Shown: piece after piece, positions 20,220-31,949 of the stretch
Position numbering within the stretch: position 1 is the first letter of the stretch
Layout of the letters: each line of letters begins with the position of its first letter
Origin: Paulinella micropora
Taxonomy: Eukaryota > Cercozoa > Imbricatea > Euglyphida > Paulinellidae
Length of the DNA stretch: 64,000 bases
Assembly (NCBI GenBank): GCA_019918135.1
Contig: WBZZ01001272.1
Span: 132,086 to 196,085, forward strand
Direction: 5' to 3'
Position numbers and translations under genes: made by a program
Notes under the pieces: generated by a model
Seen by the model: the letters and a program-made list of their open reading frames with translations, nothing else
Databases searched by the model: none
Told to the model about the DNA's origin: nothing

Positions 20220-22500
20220 GCCAGAAGCCATTCGTAAGGTCAATGACTGAATAAAATTTTGCATTCCGCAGTACTCTCCTTCCTTCTTCTAATGTCGGGA
20301 GAGGATTTCTCTCTTCCTCCAGCACCTTGTTAACACGAGCATAGTTAACTGTCAGGCGCCATTCTCCTCGTGGCTTCGGCACTATTCTCGGCTGTGAGAC
20401 TATTGGAGATGTTGATCTCTCAATAAAGTCCTCATTGAGCAACTGTCTTGCTAGCTCCTCCGCTATCTTCGCCTCATGTATACTCAAGTTCGCCCTTCAT
20501 GGTGCCGGTGACGGCTCCGCACCCGATATTTTGTAAATAACCGCTGTGGAGTCCTCAGACTTGACACCACCTGCATGCGGAGGGTCGAAATTTCCTTGTT
20601 CGCCTCCAATTTGGCTTTTAAATTCTTCTTCTTCCTCTCCGTGCCTACTCCTTCTTCTAAATTCTTTCGCGCCGCCTCTTGGAAATCTTCATCAGACATC
20701 TTCTTAGTCTGCTTGAGGGGTTCTCTGTCCTCCTCCAAGCTTAAGTCCTCTTCCAAGACATCATCTAGGCCCGTCTTTTTCATACGTGACCGTGTCCGGC
20801 TCATCATCTTTGCCGAGCTCCACCAGCATGTCAATAAGTCTCGCGTATTGCAAATGAGCTTTACGGGTGTAGAAACCATCAAAGCATGTGAATGCTTGCG
20901 GTATCAATTTCAACTTGTCGAGGTCTATGAGCTTCCGCTTGTATGCACTGCTCTGCTCACGAGTTCCCATACGACAAGCCACCACTAGCTGTTGCTTGCG
21001 AGAGGGTACCAGTATAGGATGATCAATAAGCCGGTCCCTTATCTCCTGCGCCCATATCGCCTTCTCATTACACGGCAGGATAATAGTATACGGCTTATTA
21101 TTTTCAAATAAAGTCCGTAAGCATTTCTTCACTTCAGACAGTGAACGCGGCCACGTGGGCTCGTCACCCCAGAAATCAGTACTAAAACTTTTAATAGTTT
21201 CTGGTGGAGTATCCGGGATTCGCCTCGTTCTCCTTGGTACAAACGCCTCCCTTTTTTCTTCTCCTACTTTCGCATGGAAACAGTATCCGTTAGTAATATG
21301 GACATCTGCTCCTACTCCTTCCGCGAATCTTGCCAACGACGGGCTTCTTTGTACGACACATATAATCTCCTCCTTTCGCTTCTCGACTAAGTCATCAATA
21401 GACTTTTTGTCCCAATGGCATGTCGGAACTGTGACAGTGCACACTTGGGATTCCCAATTGTCGGTCCAGGACAGCTCGCCCGGTCTTATGACATGGGGGT
21501 GAACGTACACCTCAAGTGCCTCATGTACGATGGCCATCTTTTTGTGATCCGTCACTAGACTCAGCTCATAAGCCTCATAAGAGTCAGTAGCGTTAAAGGG
21601 ATCAATATCGTTCTTTTCTCCTCGTTTTACTCCATATATCACTCACCGTGCGGCGCAATCAATCACAGCCCCCATCGTAGCCAATTGGTCATACGACAGT
21701 AATATTGATCCGTGGTAACCGGGGACGACATAAAGGTCCATGCGGTATACTCGTGCGGATTTTAATTTAAATGTCAGTGTGATGATGCCCGTGATAACCG
21801 TCCGGCTACTCACTCCCTTCAGAGTGCCCGTCGAATTTTCATATTTCAGTCCACCCAATCCCGGCATCGATTAAACAACTTCCGGCCGACAATATTAATA
21901 TTTGCCATCGTGTCATTACCAACTTTTAATACTGTTTTCAAGGTTTCACAATAAAGTTCTGTATAACACAGCATCGGGCCTGTGTATATTGGATGCGAGA
22001 ACAAGAACTTTACGTTCCAAATTTTGGAGTCTTGTCTCTAAGTCTTTCATCTCCTCCTTCTTCTCCTCTTGTTTCACCTCGTTACCGTTTTTATTATCCG
22101 GCGGTACCGGTGCGTTTACTATCTCAGTGACATTGTCTTGTGGCACCTGAGTGCACTTATTGTCTTTTTGCTCGCCGCCCGCCGCGATCGTTGACATTGA
22201 GTCAGTTCGTAGTTGCTTGCTTGGCCGAGGCGATACGCCTGCCGTTGGCCTCCTCGCCTCCATCGCTAGTTTCGCCTTCCTATTTGCATCAGTTATCATT
22301 TGTAATCGTGACGTGTGAACGGGTATGAAGCTACCTTGGGGCTGCAGCTTCTGTGTACCCACGTCTTTGTTCTCATATAGAGGAAGTGTTGGCCCAGTCT
22401 GAGGATTATGTGTTGGAGTATTTGTTTTTGTCTGACGTCCCCGTGTGAGAAAGGTCAGCAAAAATTCGTTCTGATGCCCGTGTGGCAATGCAGAAAGAAA
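20220..22500 (-). pseudogene. Gypsy element, 5' half: Gag-like, protease, linker, RT start
   Basis: Minus-strand Ty3/gypsy sequence interrupted by element A at 20219/20220. From 22488 downward: a Gag-end-like frame with a coiled-coil-like Lys/Glu segment (KQEEKKEEMKDLETRLQNLE). A degraded retropepsin follows, with GNDTMANINIVGRKLF near 21900 at the DTG position and VPGYHGSILLSYDQLATMGAVID at 21720-21660, typical of the protease C-terminus. A 293-codon linker frame (21642-20764) comes next, then RT fingers (IVPKPRGEWRLTVNYARVNK, LPTLEE, FYSVIDLTNGFWQ) ending at 20221. VIDLTNGFWQ carries the first catalytic Asp. There are at least three frame changes and one in-frame TGA just before the RT (about 20495-20500). 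It continues at 12018. Confidence 0.85.
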
Positions 22501-24793
22501 TCACCCTAGTGATGTGGACTCCAAATGTAATGCCCCCAATGATAGCTCAAGAAAAAGTCGGTAATACAACCAAACACAGTCCTCAAGAATGAGAATGATG
22601 TCACGTTGTATTAACTCAGTGAGCCGAAAAGGAAAACGGCAACAGACCAGGAATAAAATGGCATCAGGTCCAATCCGGACAAATAATACTGAAAAACAGG
22701 CTGGGGCACCTGTCACTAGGAAAAGGGTACTTTTTACCGGCTATCCGGGGGGTGATGCCTACACGGATGGCGATTGATCAGACTACAGTCACTGTAAGTC
22801 TTGAAAGGCCTCGGCAACCAGCCTGGACTGTACCAGACCAGCTGATAATATCAGATATTTGTATTTGTCCTAAACACCATATTACTTTTGTCGAATTTTG
22901 TTACCTCTCTACGGGAAGCGCTAACAAATTTCACAATCCATACTACAGAGTAGTAGAATAGTTAATAGTTCAGATAGGTCGCATTTCATGGCAGATTAGC
23001 AAGTACAGTCAGGTTCACTTCATATACTGTCTGTTCGGATTACCTTGTATACCATATATACCGATTTTATATACGTAACTTGATCATATTAGTTATGCTG
23101 TGCCTGTATTACATACTTACCTTACCACCACTCCGAGCCACGACATAGGATAAGCCGGGTGTGAGTAGGCTATAATCTTCTTCTCGTTGATTAGGCCTGA
23201 CTTGACTGGGGGGCGCTGCCCTGCAGTGTGTAGTCTAACTGATACACACTTGCCACAACAAGTCGGGTAGCAACCGTCGGCATTATCTCTTGGAAAGAGT
23301 GAGGGTTTAAGAGTATGTTTTGAGTCGGCCTGTGTTTTTTATAACTTTCACAAAATAGCTAATAGGATCTGCAGGTAATTTAATAATTAACTTTGCTCCA
23401 GGGGGGGGTCACGGTTAGACCTATTAATAATATTAATTAGGTTAGACAGTACAGCCGGCATTGTGAGTTTGTATTATAACTCTTCAAGTAGGCAGATACA
23501 ACGAACTCTTAATAAGAACACTATGGCTGCTTTGAGTCCTGACTCAATGTGAGAAGGTAAATACCAGTAAATACTATTAGTAGAGAGGTCACTTCCGACG
23601 GTTTATTTACGTAATTTCGAACTCTTGGCAGGCTTGGGTGCAACGTACGGTCAAGTGCAGAACGTAGATTGTGAGGTCTCCCGTTCTCAAACGGATAGTG
23701 TCGCGAGTCTTCAAGTTAACAGTCATCAAACGGATGGTGTCGGGTCGTTGGACTTGAAAATTCCCCAAATTGATCAATTGGGAAGCCTCAAGGCCGGCGA
23801 AAATGACTGGCAACGGAAGACAAGTTAGATATTGTGTTTCTCCGACGGTCCTTGTTCACAAATTTACCGTAAAGCGTGTTTCACGGGAAAATCGGGGGGA
23901 AAGGTAATACGAACGGGAAAAATGGCAAAAGCTAAAAAGAACTTTGAACTGATCGTTTGAAATCATTTCTGAACGAAATCGAAAACTGGTTAGTGGAGTC
24001 GAAGCGTCGTGCAGAGGAGAATCTAATGAACCGGTCAAAAAGAGTGTCTTATCAACGGTAAGGGTTTTGGCCGGTCATTAAGGTGCTCAGTCTGTTTCCT
24101 CCCCCCCCCCCAGACCTAACGGTTGAGTTGAGTTGCGTACAGAATGAGTGATTAACGAACGAAGTATGTTGTCTCACTAAAAAAAAAATTCAAAAAGGAA
24201 AAAGAGAGGTGGGTGAGTCTCTTAAACCATAGGAGAGTAGAAGAAGGATGCGTCTATACTGGCGCGATGCAGAAGATGATCAGCCGGGGCCGGATATCCA
24301 TGATTTGCAGCGGGACTGGGACATTTGAGGCACAGTAGCGAGCGTTGATATCGGGAGGCGATGTCGAGCAGTGGAAAATTAGGTGGCCGGGTATCTCATA
24401 GCCAAGATGAACTAATGAAGCACCAAGTGTGCCGTGCCGATATAACCACTGAGGGGTTCAAGTTCGGTGAGAATAATCGTTGACCTGCAGGCATAAGAGG
24501 CGATCAAGGACTTACATGGGTACGCCGGTCATGGCGTAATATTTCTAGTGACGATGACGGTTCAAGTGGGAAAAGCGCTGGGCGGGGGGCGGGTGAAGCC
24601 ATTACGATGGGTAAAACCCACTTGAGAGTGATGGGGGATAGCTATTCCTTAACTTTTGCTTGTCTGTCTGGAGGACGGGCAATGTGAAGGATTCGCCGAT
24701 GACGATAATACCAAAGTGGCGCTGATGATACTGTGGTGAGAGACCAATCGTTGTTCCTATTCTTCTTTTAAAACGATGTCAAAGTTGACTCGC
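22501..24793. other. No recognisable gene
   Basis: AT-rich, with short homopolymers (G runs near 23401, C run near 24105, A run near 24180). None of the frames of 60-70 codons here has a known domain, and none is longer. It lies upstream of the gypsy gag in that element's sense, so a gypsy LTR or leader may be included; no second copy within the same arm allows this to be tested. Repeated in reverse at 49912-52203. Confidence 0.5.
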
Positions 24794-25612
24794 TTAAGCG
24801 GTGCGGGGAGCGTGTGAAGTAGCGACAAGAGGGCATTTGTAGCTCCATTCCATATGGAGGCCAAAGAGTAACCAAACTAAGTTGTCTTCAAATCCGATTT
24901 GGTGACACGCGTCGACGGTTTCTTGTAGAAGGGTACGATGCGGGATGTCGTCGATGCGGTCTTCCGGCATGAGTAGAGCGAATGGCTTCTGAAGGGCTAA
25001 CAAAGTCCGCGCGACGGTAAGAGAGCGGTCAGCACAGGGGATGACGATAGCCAAATCCCACGGGGCACGAATGGATAGTGTTTTTAGGCTAGCGCGAATG
25101 ATGCGACAAGGGAGGGTTTCGAGTTTCCTCTCCAAAGCGGTGTTTGTGCAGTCGATGGCGAGCCATAGAGTAGAATGTGCTCTGGGCAGTGGAATGGTTG
25201 CGAGGAGCCGTATGGTAGCTTCGGCTTCATCGACATGGGTTGGGACAGCTGAGTTCATGCGGGGAGCACGAGGCAAATCATCCTGGAGGGGTGTTTGTTT
25301 ACCAGGGGAGTATTCAATTTTGGGTCCCAGTGTCTTTAGATATTTCGGAATCCATCCGACGACCATAGGGTAGCGAGTTTGCCATGACCACATGAGTGGT
25401 TTGGGGTTGGCAGCGATGGTAAGTTCCCAGTGGCTAGCGTTGCGGAAGTAGTGGCATTGTTGAACTCCATACATGATGCCATAGCCTTCTTGCGTGTAGG
25501 TCGTCCAGTGGGTTTCCGTGTTCCTGAACTTATGAAAAAAGGTTAGGATGACAGGCAGTGACGCCTCTGTGGTTGACATCTGTCCGTAGGTAGACGTCAC
25601 AACGGAGCGCAC
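24794..25612 (-). pseudogene. Unclassified retroelement: RNase H-like domain plus unknown C-terminal region
   Basis: This 272-codon frame has the layout of a gypsy-type RNase H in its first 100 residues. FFHKFRNTETHWTTYTQEGYG corresponds to the family block SRKLSPAERNYSTTEREALA and retains its Glu. IAANPKPLMW stands where TDHKPLxWL is usual. VGWIPKYLKTLGPKIEYSPGKQ stands where RWALxLQEFDFxIxYRPGKx is usual. The expected first Asp (TDASxxG) and the Asp of TDH are not visible, so catalysis is unlikely. The remaining 170 residues match nothing I recognise. No reverse transcriptase is readable upstream; the next frames are low-complexity. Assignment to RNase H is by motif reading only. Confidence 0.45.
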
Positions 25613-26462
25613 ATTTGGTCGGGGCAGGGGGCGATGTAGCCTCGGGGCTGGGTTCTTTCAAATCCGGAAAAGGGGGTACACGGCAGGCATTGTTGAGGGT
25701 ATGAACATCATGTGTGGAGTTGGTCATACCCAAAACGGATAGGAGGTTGTTGTGACCGTCGTGTCATCGAGTGAGGAGGGGAGGCTGCAGCTGTCGAAGT
25801 CGTCATCGGCTTCGATGACGAACTGCCAGACGATGAACTGCTCGATGATGATGAGGGGGGGCCTTGTCCACCTCCTTTCGAATCGTCGTCGTCATGCTTC
25901 TTGTTTTCACTTGGCTTGCAGCCAGAAGAGGACTTTGGTTTGACAGGGAATGCACGAGTTGTTTGTGACAACGGCGCAGTCGATAAGTCGGAACAAGTGG
26001 CCGATGGTGGCTGAGCTGGGGCCGATGATTGCTGAGCCAGGGCCGGTGGTGCCTGAAGTGGTGCCACCGGTAGCTGAGCTTGGGTCGGGGGTGGCAATGC
26101 TTGGGCGCTGGGGGCTGAGCTGGGGCCGATGTCAACGAAAATGAGCTTGAGCTGCTCGATGAGCTCGATGATGAGCTGGATGACGAGCTAGACTTGCTGT
26201 CAGGTCTCGCTGGAGAGTCATCGAGCTGGGTTGGTTCTGGCCATGAGCAGCGTAATCGTTCAGTTGGTAAGCGCGGCTGGATGTCAAAGCCTGGATGGAT
26301 GAGTGCAGCGTGGGGAAAACCGATACGATAGTTGACTCTTGTTTCTTCAGGGGAAAGCGTCGTACAGTGTCCTCCTGGTACGTTTGTTAGTAAAACTTCG
26401 TACTCGAGATCCTGAGTGCTCATTTTCATTTCCGTGTAGAAATAGTGGAGGACCAATTCCAT
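25613..26462 (-). pseudogene. Ser/Pro/Gln-rich low-complexity ORF region
   Basis: Overlapping minus-strand frames (26462-25803 and 26097-25708) share a stretch of repeated TCG/TCA/AGC codons giving long Ser runs, followed by Ala/Pro/Gln- and His/Arg-rich segments. The first 70 residues of the frame at 26462 (MELVLHYFYTEMKMSTQDLE and onwards) look like ordinary globular sequence. The change between frames suggests a frameshift within one gene that runs from 28286 to 24794. No domain recognised. Confidence 0.35.
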
Positions 26463-27113
26463 TCGACTTGCCTTGAGATTTGACTATCTTCCGAACTGGG
26501 TATGGTCGTTTCCGCGGAGCGGGTGGGGGGGGATTGGAGGTCATCCACTCGTGAAAGTGTCGATGTTCATTTGACGTCTGGGACCTGCGAATAACCGGGA
26601 CTCCGTAGGGGTAGCCACGGAGGCGTTTATCGCGGGAGTACGGATTGCCAACTGGAATGCGGCACCCGGTGCCACAGGTGTCAAAGATTCCTTTGCACGC
26701 ACGTTCAATTGGGTACGTTACGACCATGTCCCGTGGCACTTGGCACAGTGTTTCTTTATGACTGTTGGAAGCGAAACCGGACTCCGATTCAGCCAGGAGA
26801 TCCACGTGGTCCCACACCCCCATGACACTGTGGAGCATTTTGAAGGTACTCGTGAAGTTTGGAGTCGGTCACTTTAGTCATTCCCACAGTCCTGTCTATG
26901 ACATTTGTGTGTCCCATATAATTGCTGCCGAGTAAAAACTGTTGCAGAAATGTTGCGTCTCTTTCATTGGTGTAGTAGGCGGTGATGCTACAAGAGTCGA
27001 AGAAACTACGTGGTAGGTCCACGACGCATTCGTAGGATCGTTCTCTGACCATGCTGATTCCCGTCCCTTCACTTCCTTCGTCATAGTAATGGTGAAGAGG
27101 ATCTTGAACCAGA
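26347..27113 (-). pseudogene. Unknown protein-coding remnant, middle part
   Basis: Two successive minus-strand frames (27052-26789, 87 codons, and 26838-26347, 163 codons) join through a frame change near 26840. They have balanced composition, including Cys-containing segments such as GIFDTCGTGCRIPVG and a basic Pro-rich tail. They follow directly on the 27114-28286 frame, so they are probably parts of one gene. No family recognised. The mirrored copy (47653-48358) has the same breaks, so these predate the inverted duplication. Confidence 0.35.
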
Positions 27114-28286
27114 TCAGATCATTACACGGGATGCGATGGAAGTAATGTTGTAGGCGAAGCAGCATTCGCGCGTCGGGAGTCGGAAAACGCGGCGTATGTA
27201 CTTTTCTTCGTCTTCGATATGTGGGTCGAAGTGCAAGTGTTGAGGAGTAGGATCCTCCATGCTGCACCATGGGAATAGGAGTTGACCTTCCAGGATGGCC
27301 GCCAGAGGGGACGCGTTGGGGTTTGCTCCCACGAGTAAACCGCAGTATGAGGATCTGTATCCCCACGGGCGTCCAACGGGACAGTAAGCCATTCCCTGTC
27401 GAAAGTAACCAACATGGCATGTGGGTTCAATATTGGGGCCAACTAGAGAGGAGGCAACAAGTTTGGCGGTGTTTCTTCCATTCTGCAGGCAGAAGTGGAA
27501 GATAACAGCCGTAGCGTTATGCTGGTGGAGGCGTGACATCATGGTGGCGCCCTCTTCGATGTGGAGGATGTTTCTCAGCGCGAATTCCGTGAGCGGGCCT
27601 GGGCCACGACAAGTCATCTTCGGTGCTGTTTTGTCGCCAGCACGGAACAAGCACATCGCTTCGGTATTGATAACCCCAATGAGTAAGACTTCGTTTGCGA
27701 CGATGGCAAGGCCATGTGTGTAGTCTTCAAATGTCTGGGGTCCATGTCATGTGCAGAGTTGCGCGGGGGCCAATAGTAAAGCATCAATAACGTGGGGTGA
27801 ATTCGAGAGAAGTTGGCAGTCAAGGGCCACATCGAACTGAGCAAGATGTGGGAAGGACCAACGGGTCTTCGCGTACCAATGTCTTAGCTCCATGTGTAAG
27901 TAGGTCTTGCTTTCGCGCGTACGTGGCTGGCCAGTGTCAGGGGTAGCCGTCATTGGAGTGAAGGTCCGAGTGAGGTGTGGGACGTCAGCGAAAGAGTTGA
28001 AGTCCTCCGATGAAACAGGGTTGTCCTCGGCTGATTTGAACCTAGGCAGGTCCTCGGAAGCCAAGATGTCATAGCTGCCATCGACGGTTTCTCGCGATTT
28101 AGTCATGTGACGCTCCACGCGCGGAATGTCGTTTTGCGGCGGGCATGTGTATTGTCCGGCCATAGGCCCTGGCGGGTAGTAAGGTGCTTGTGAATCCAGT
28201 AACCCAGGTGTCTCGCCAGCGTCGGGAAGTAAGTGGCATAGATCTCCTGCGATATGCAGAGTGTCGCATCGGTGCCGGGGGATCAT
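27114..28286 (-). pseudogene. Unknown ORF with in-frame TGA, upstream part of the same gene
   Basis: From the ATG at 28286 the frame runs 179 codons to a TGA at 27747-27749 and then continues open in the same frame to 27114. The continuation (starting HGPQTFEDYTHGLAIVANEV) looks as protein-like as the part before. The protein is rich in Cys, His and Pro and has no domain I know. At its end the left copy has TGA (CTGATCT) where the right copy has CGA, so the frame is 11 codons longer there. Whether the shared TGA is a nonsense mutation, an intron edge or a readthrough codon cannot be decided. The mirrored frame is 46419-47624. Confidence 0.4.
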
Positions 28287-28448
28287 TGCATTATCGCTTC
28301 CTTACGCATTCGCTCACCTGGGCGTGTAGTGAATCCTTCGAAACCATTGCACTCGGCAGGTGGCAATGTGTCAACTTCTACGAATCGTTCACGACGAGAT
28401 TCAGAATACAGATGACATATCAAAAGGGGGGTCATTTCAAACCCCCTC

Positions 28449-28496
28449 GGGGACATATCCGGGACATGTCCGAACATGTCCGTCACATGTCCTCGG
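28449..28496 (+). repeat. Cluster of GGACATGTCC-type palindromes
   Basis: Within about 50 bp the motif GGACATGTCC or a close variant occurs several times (GGACATATCC, GGACATGTCC, GAACATGTCC, TCACATGTCC). It borders the GC-rich repeat R4. Function unknown; similar half-sites spaced this closely can be protein-binding sites, which is only a guess. Confidence 0.4.
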
Positions 28497-28992
<496 letters not shown>

Positions 28993-29219
28993 GGGCCCTG
29001 TCGCCAGTTTGATTCCCGTCGGTGCCACCAGTATTTTCATTGAACATACCGGTCCGTCCGGACCAGTATTTTCATTGAACATACCGGTCCGTCTGGAAGT
29101 GTTGGAACTGCCCTTGCGGGGGTGTCATTAGAGCTTATCGTCAATTCTTCGTACTCCCCTCACGGGTGAGACGATGGAGGCGCATGTGCAGAAATGCATC
29201 AGCCATTGACAGAGAAGCA
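28993..29219 (+). repeat. SINE, 5'-truncated copy
   Basis: Begins inside the tRNA-like head (GGGCCCTGTCGCCAG...) and runs through the body (CACCAGTATTTTCATTGAAC, duplicated in tandem at about 29026-29090) to the shared 3' module (GGAGGCGCATGTGCAG ... GAGAAGCAC). It is followed by (ATT)n. Full-length relative: 61905-62133. Mirror: 45488-45715. Confidence 0.8.
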
Positions 29220-29246
29220 CTATTATTATTATTATTATTATTATTT

Positions 29247-29881
29247 GTATGCATACATGCATACATGCATACATGCATAGATGCGTACATGCATAGATAC
29301 ATAAATGCATACATGCATACATGCATACATGCATACATGCATACATGCATACATGCATACATGCATACATGCATACATGCATACATGTATATTACATGCA
29401 TACATGCATACATGCATACATGCATACATGCATACATGCATACATGCATACATGCATACATGCATACATGCATACACGCATACATGCATACATGCATACA
29501 TGCATACATGCATACATGCATACATGCATACATGCATACATGCATACATGCATACATGCATACATGCGTACATGCGTACATGCGTACATGCGTACATGCG
29601 TACATGCGTACATGCATACATGCATACATGCGTAAACGCGTACATGCGTACATGCATACATGCATACATGCATACATGCATACATGCATACATGCATACA
29701 TGCATACATGCATACATGCATACATGCATACATGCATACATACATACTTTCATATATGCATACATGCATATTACATGCATACATGCATACATGCATACAT
29801 GCATACATGCATACATGCAGACATGCAGACATGCAGACATGCAGACATGCAGACATGCAGACATGCAGACATGCAGACATG

Positions 29882-29884
<3 letters not shown>
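29247..29884 (+). repeat. 8-bp minisatellite, unit ATGCATAC
   Basis: About 80 tandem copies of ATGCATAC, in blocks: mainly the basic unit, a central block with ATGCGTAC (about 29565-29645) and a terminal block with ATGCAGAC (about 29816-29884). A few interruptions occur (near 29390 and 29740-29775). Each unit contains the palindrome ATGCAT. With a period of 8 it is open in all frames and generates long spurious ORFs. Mirror: 44818-45462; the internal arrangement differs slightly (the interruption near 29390 is absent there). Confidence 0.95.
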
Positions 29885-29930
<46 letters not shown>

Positions 29931-30004
29931 GTTATTATTATTGCTACTACTACCACCACCACGAATACCAAAACTCCTGCTTCTGCTACTACTACTAATA
30001 CTAC

Positions 30005-30048
<44 letters not shown>

Positions 30049-30140
30049 GTGCTGCTGCTACTACTACTGCTACTACTACTTATGCTGCTTCTTTTACTAC
30101 TACTACTACTACTACTCCTACTACTACTACTACTTACTAC
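29885..30140 (+). repeat. Compound (ATT)n-(ACT)n microsatellite
   Basis: An ATT tract (29885-29940) is followed by ACT/GCT-type trinucleotides to 30140, with a non-repetitive hinge near 29950-29980 (CCACGAATACCAAAACTCCT). The hinge and ACT part recur at 36840-36970 in the palindrome spacer. Confidence 0.9.
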
Positions 30141-30480
30141 CGTCCTTTCAGGATTCATTAGAATATGTAATCAGGATCAGCTGTCGACTGTCACTCGTCC
30201 CGGGACACCCTCGGTGACCCCTCCCGGAACCCCTCCCGAAACCCGTCCCGGACCCGTTCCTGACCCGGGGGGGGGGTGGGTGGTTGATGTTTGGGACACT
30301 GTCCTTTGGAAACTATTTGCGCCTATTCCAAATACATTACATCAGCATCAACATCATGCCTGGGGCTACCTACCATGCAAATAGGAGCTTCCAATTCCTC
30401 CTCGTTCCCACAAACCATGACTTACTCCGACCTAGGGTGCGCAAATGCGGGTGGGGGGGGGGGCAGTATTCTTCTTCTGC
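30141..30480 (+). repeat. Repeat family R4, copy 2
   Basis: CGTCCTTTCAGGATTCATT, the GATCAGCTGTCGAC segment, CCCGTCCCGG-type units and the GTTGATGTTTGGGACACTG segment occur in the same order as in copy 1, ending in a TTC-rich tract. Mirror: 44229-44568. Confidence 0.7.
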
Positions 30481-30498
30481 TTCTTCTTCTTCTTCTTC

Positions 30499-30554
<56 letters not shown>
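30481..30554 (+). repeat. (TTC)n-(ATT)n tract
   Basis: A short TTC block passing into ATT units. It separates repeat R4 from repeat R1. Confidence 0.9.
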
Positions 30555-31025
<471 letters not shown>

Positions 31026-31949
31026 TGCGTAACTCTCAACTGGGCATTTACTCGGTAGGGGTTCGGCCAGGCAGGTTGTGGGGTTGTCTGTTGGATTGTT
31101 GGTTGGCTCGTTTTTCTTGGCTGTTGGTTTGGGTCTGGTTTCCTGGTTAGCCCATTTTCGCCGAATTTCCTGCCGAGTAAATGCCTGGGGGCTTCCAGTT
31201 CCGGTTTGGTGATCTTGTTGAGGTGAGCATTCGGAGGAAACAGTACCGAGATGGGTTGAAGATAGGATCCACATTGAGCCGAGATGGGGCCGAGTTGACC
31301 TGTTCCAACTCGGCTCCATTTCGGCTTCATGTTAATCCTATCTTCATCCTATCTGGGTTTTGTCTCCTCCCTATCTTCGCTTCTTCGGGGTTCCCTAACT
31401 GGAATACATGATGACGCGCAGGTTGGAGAGGGGCTTCAGTCGGTCCCAATGCCTTGCCAGTGCCTTGCTGCGTTGCCGTGCCTTGCCCCATGCATTCACA
31501 CCCTCCACCGTTGCATTTCTAACTGAGCAGCTTCGGCTGGGATTACTATACTTGTCTGTAAGACTCTATAGGTACCGCTAGGTTCGCGCCTTCTATACCC
31601 ACGTGGGGGAAGGAGTTTCAGCGGCACGCCGTCCGATCTGGCTCCACTCGGGGACACCCGTACCTCATGATGTGTATTGTTAGGAGCAGCTGAAATAAGG
31701 CATGAGAGTAGAGGCGTTGGCGATGCGATGGAGAGCGTGTGTAGTGCGTGATGCAGGTTCTGGCGACGCTGGGGGTGCTGGCGGGCGCCGAAGGGCACGA
31801 AGCGACGCGGCAGCGTCCAGTGACACCGGCGGAAATGCGTGTAGGGTGTGTTGCAGATACCGCCGATGCTATTTGCATGGGCGGGCGCTTTCCTCGCGTA
31901 AAGAGGCGCGGCGGTGACGGCCAGCGACATTGGCCGTCTACTACTCTCA
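31026..31949 (+). promoter_or_regulatory. LINE1 5' untranslated region
   Basis: The three LINE1 copies share sequence from GCGYAACTCTCAACTGGGC (31026; 62357; mirror 43695), which fixes the probable 5' end. The region holds a long imperfect hairpin at 31258-31345 and is otherwise without a convincing ORF. An internal promoter is expected here, as in other LINEs, but no element can be pointed to. Confidence 0.6.
31258..31345 (+). repeat. Long imperfect hairpin in LINE1 5' UTR
   Basis: Arms of 40 bp (31258-31297 and 31306-31345) separated by 8 nt. The outer part is GAAGATAGGAT/ATCCTATCTTC and the inner part GCCGAGTTG/CAACTCGGC. Mismatches are few. It is conserved in the copies near 62581 and 43376, where the loop gains one T in the 62 kb copy. 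Confidence 0.8.

Noticed and set aside
12014..20224. Five-base target-site duplication of copia A
   Set aside because: GCTAC and GCCAG agree at only three of five bases, so no perfect duplication can be claimed.
23607..23828. Short ORFs on both strands between gypsy and the unknown cluster
   Set aside because: They are under 70 codons, mutually overlapping and without any domain.
29247..29884. CRISPR-like array
   Set aside because: The units are 8 bp, directly adjacent and without spacers; the context is eukaryotic.
29166..30384. Long ORFs of repeated MHTCIHAY-type residues on both strands
   Set aside because: They are produced by the 8-bp minisatellite and trinucleotide repeats, which are open in every frame.
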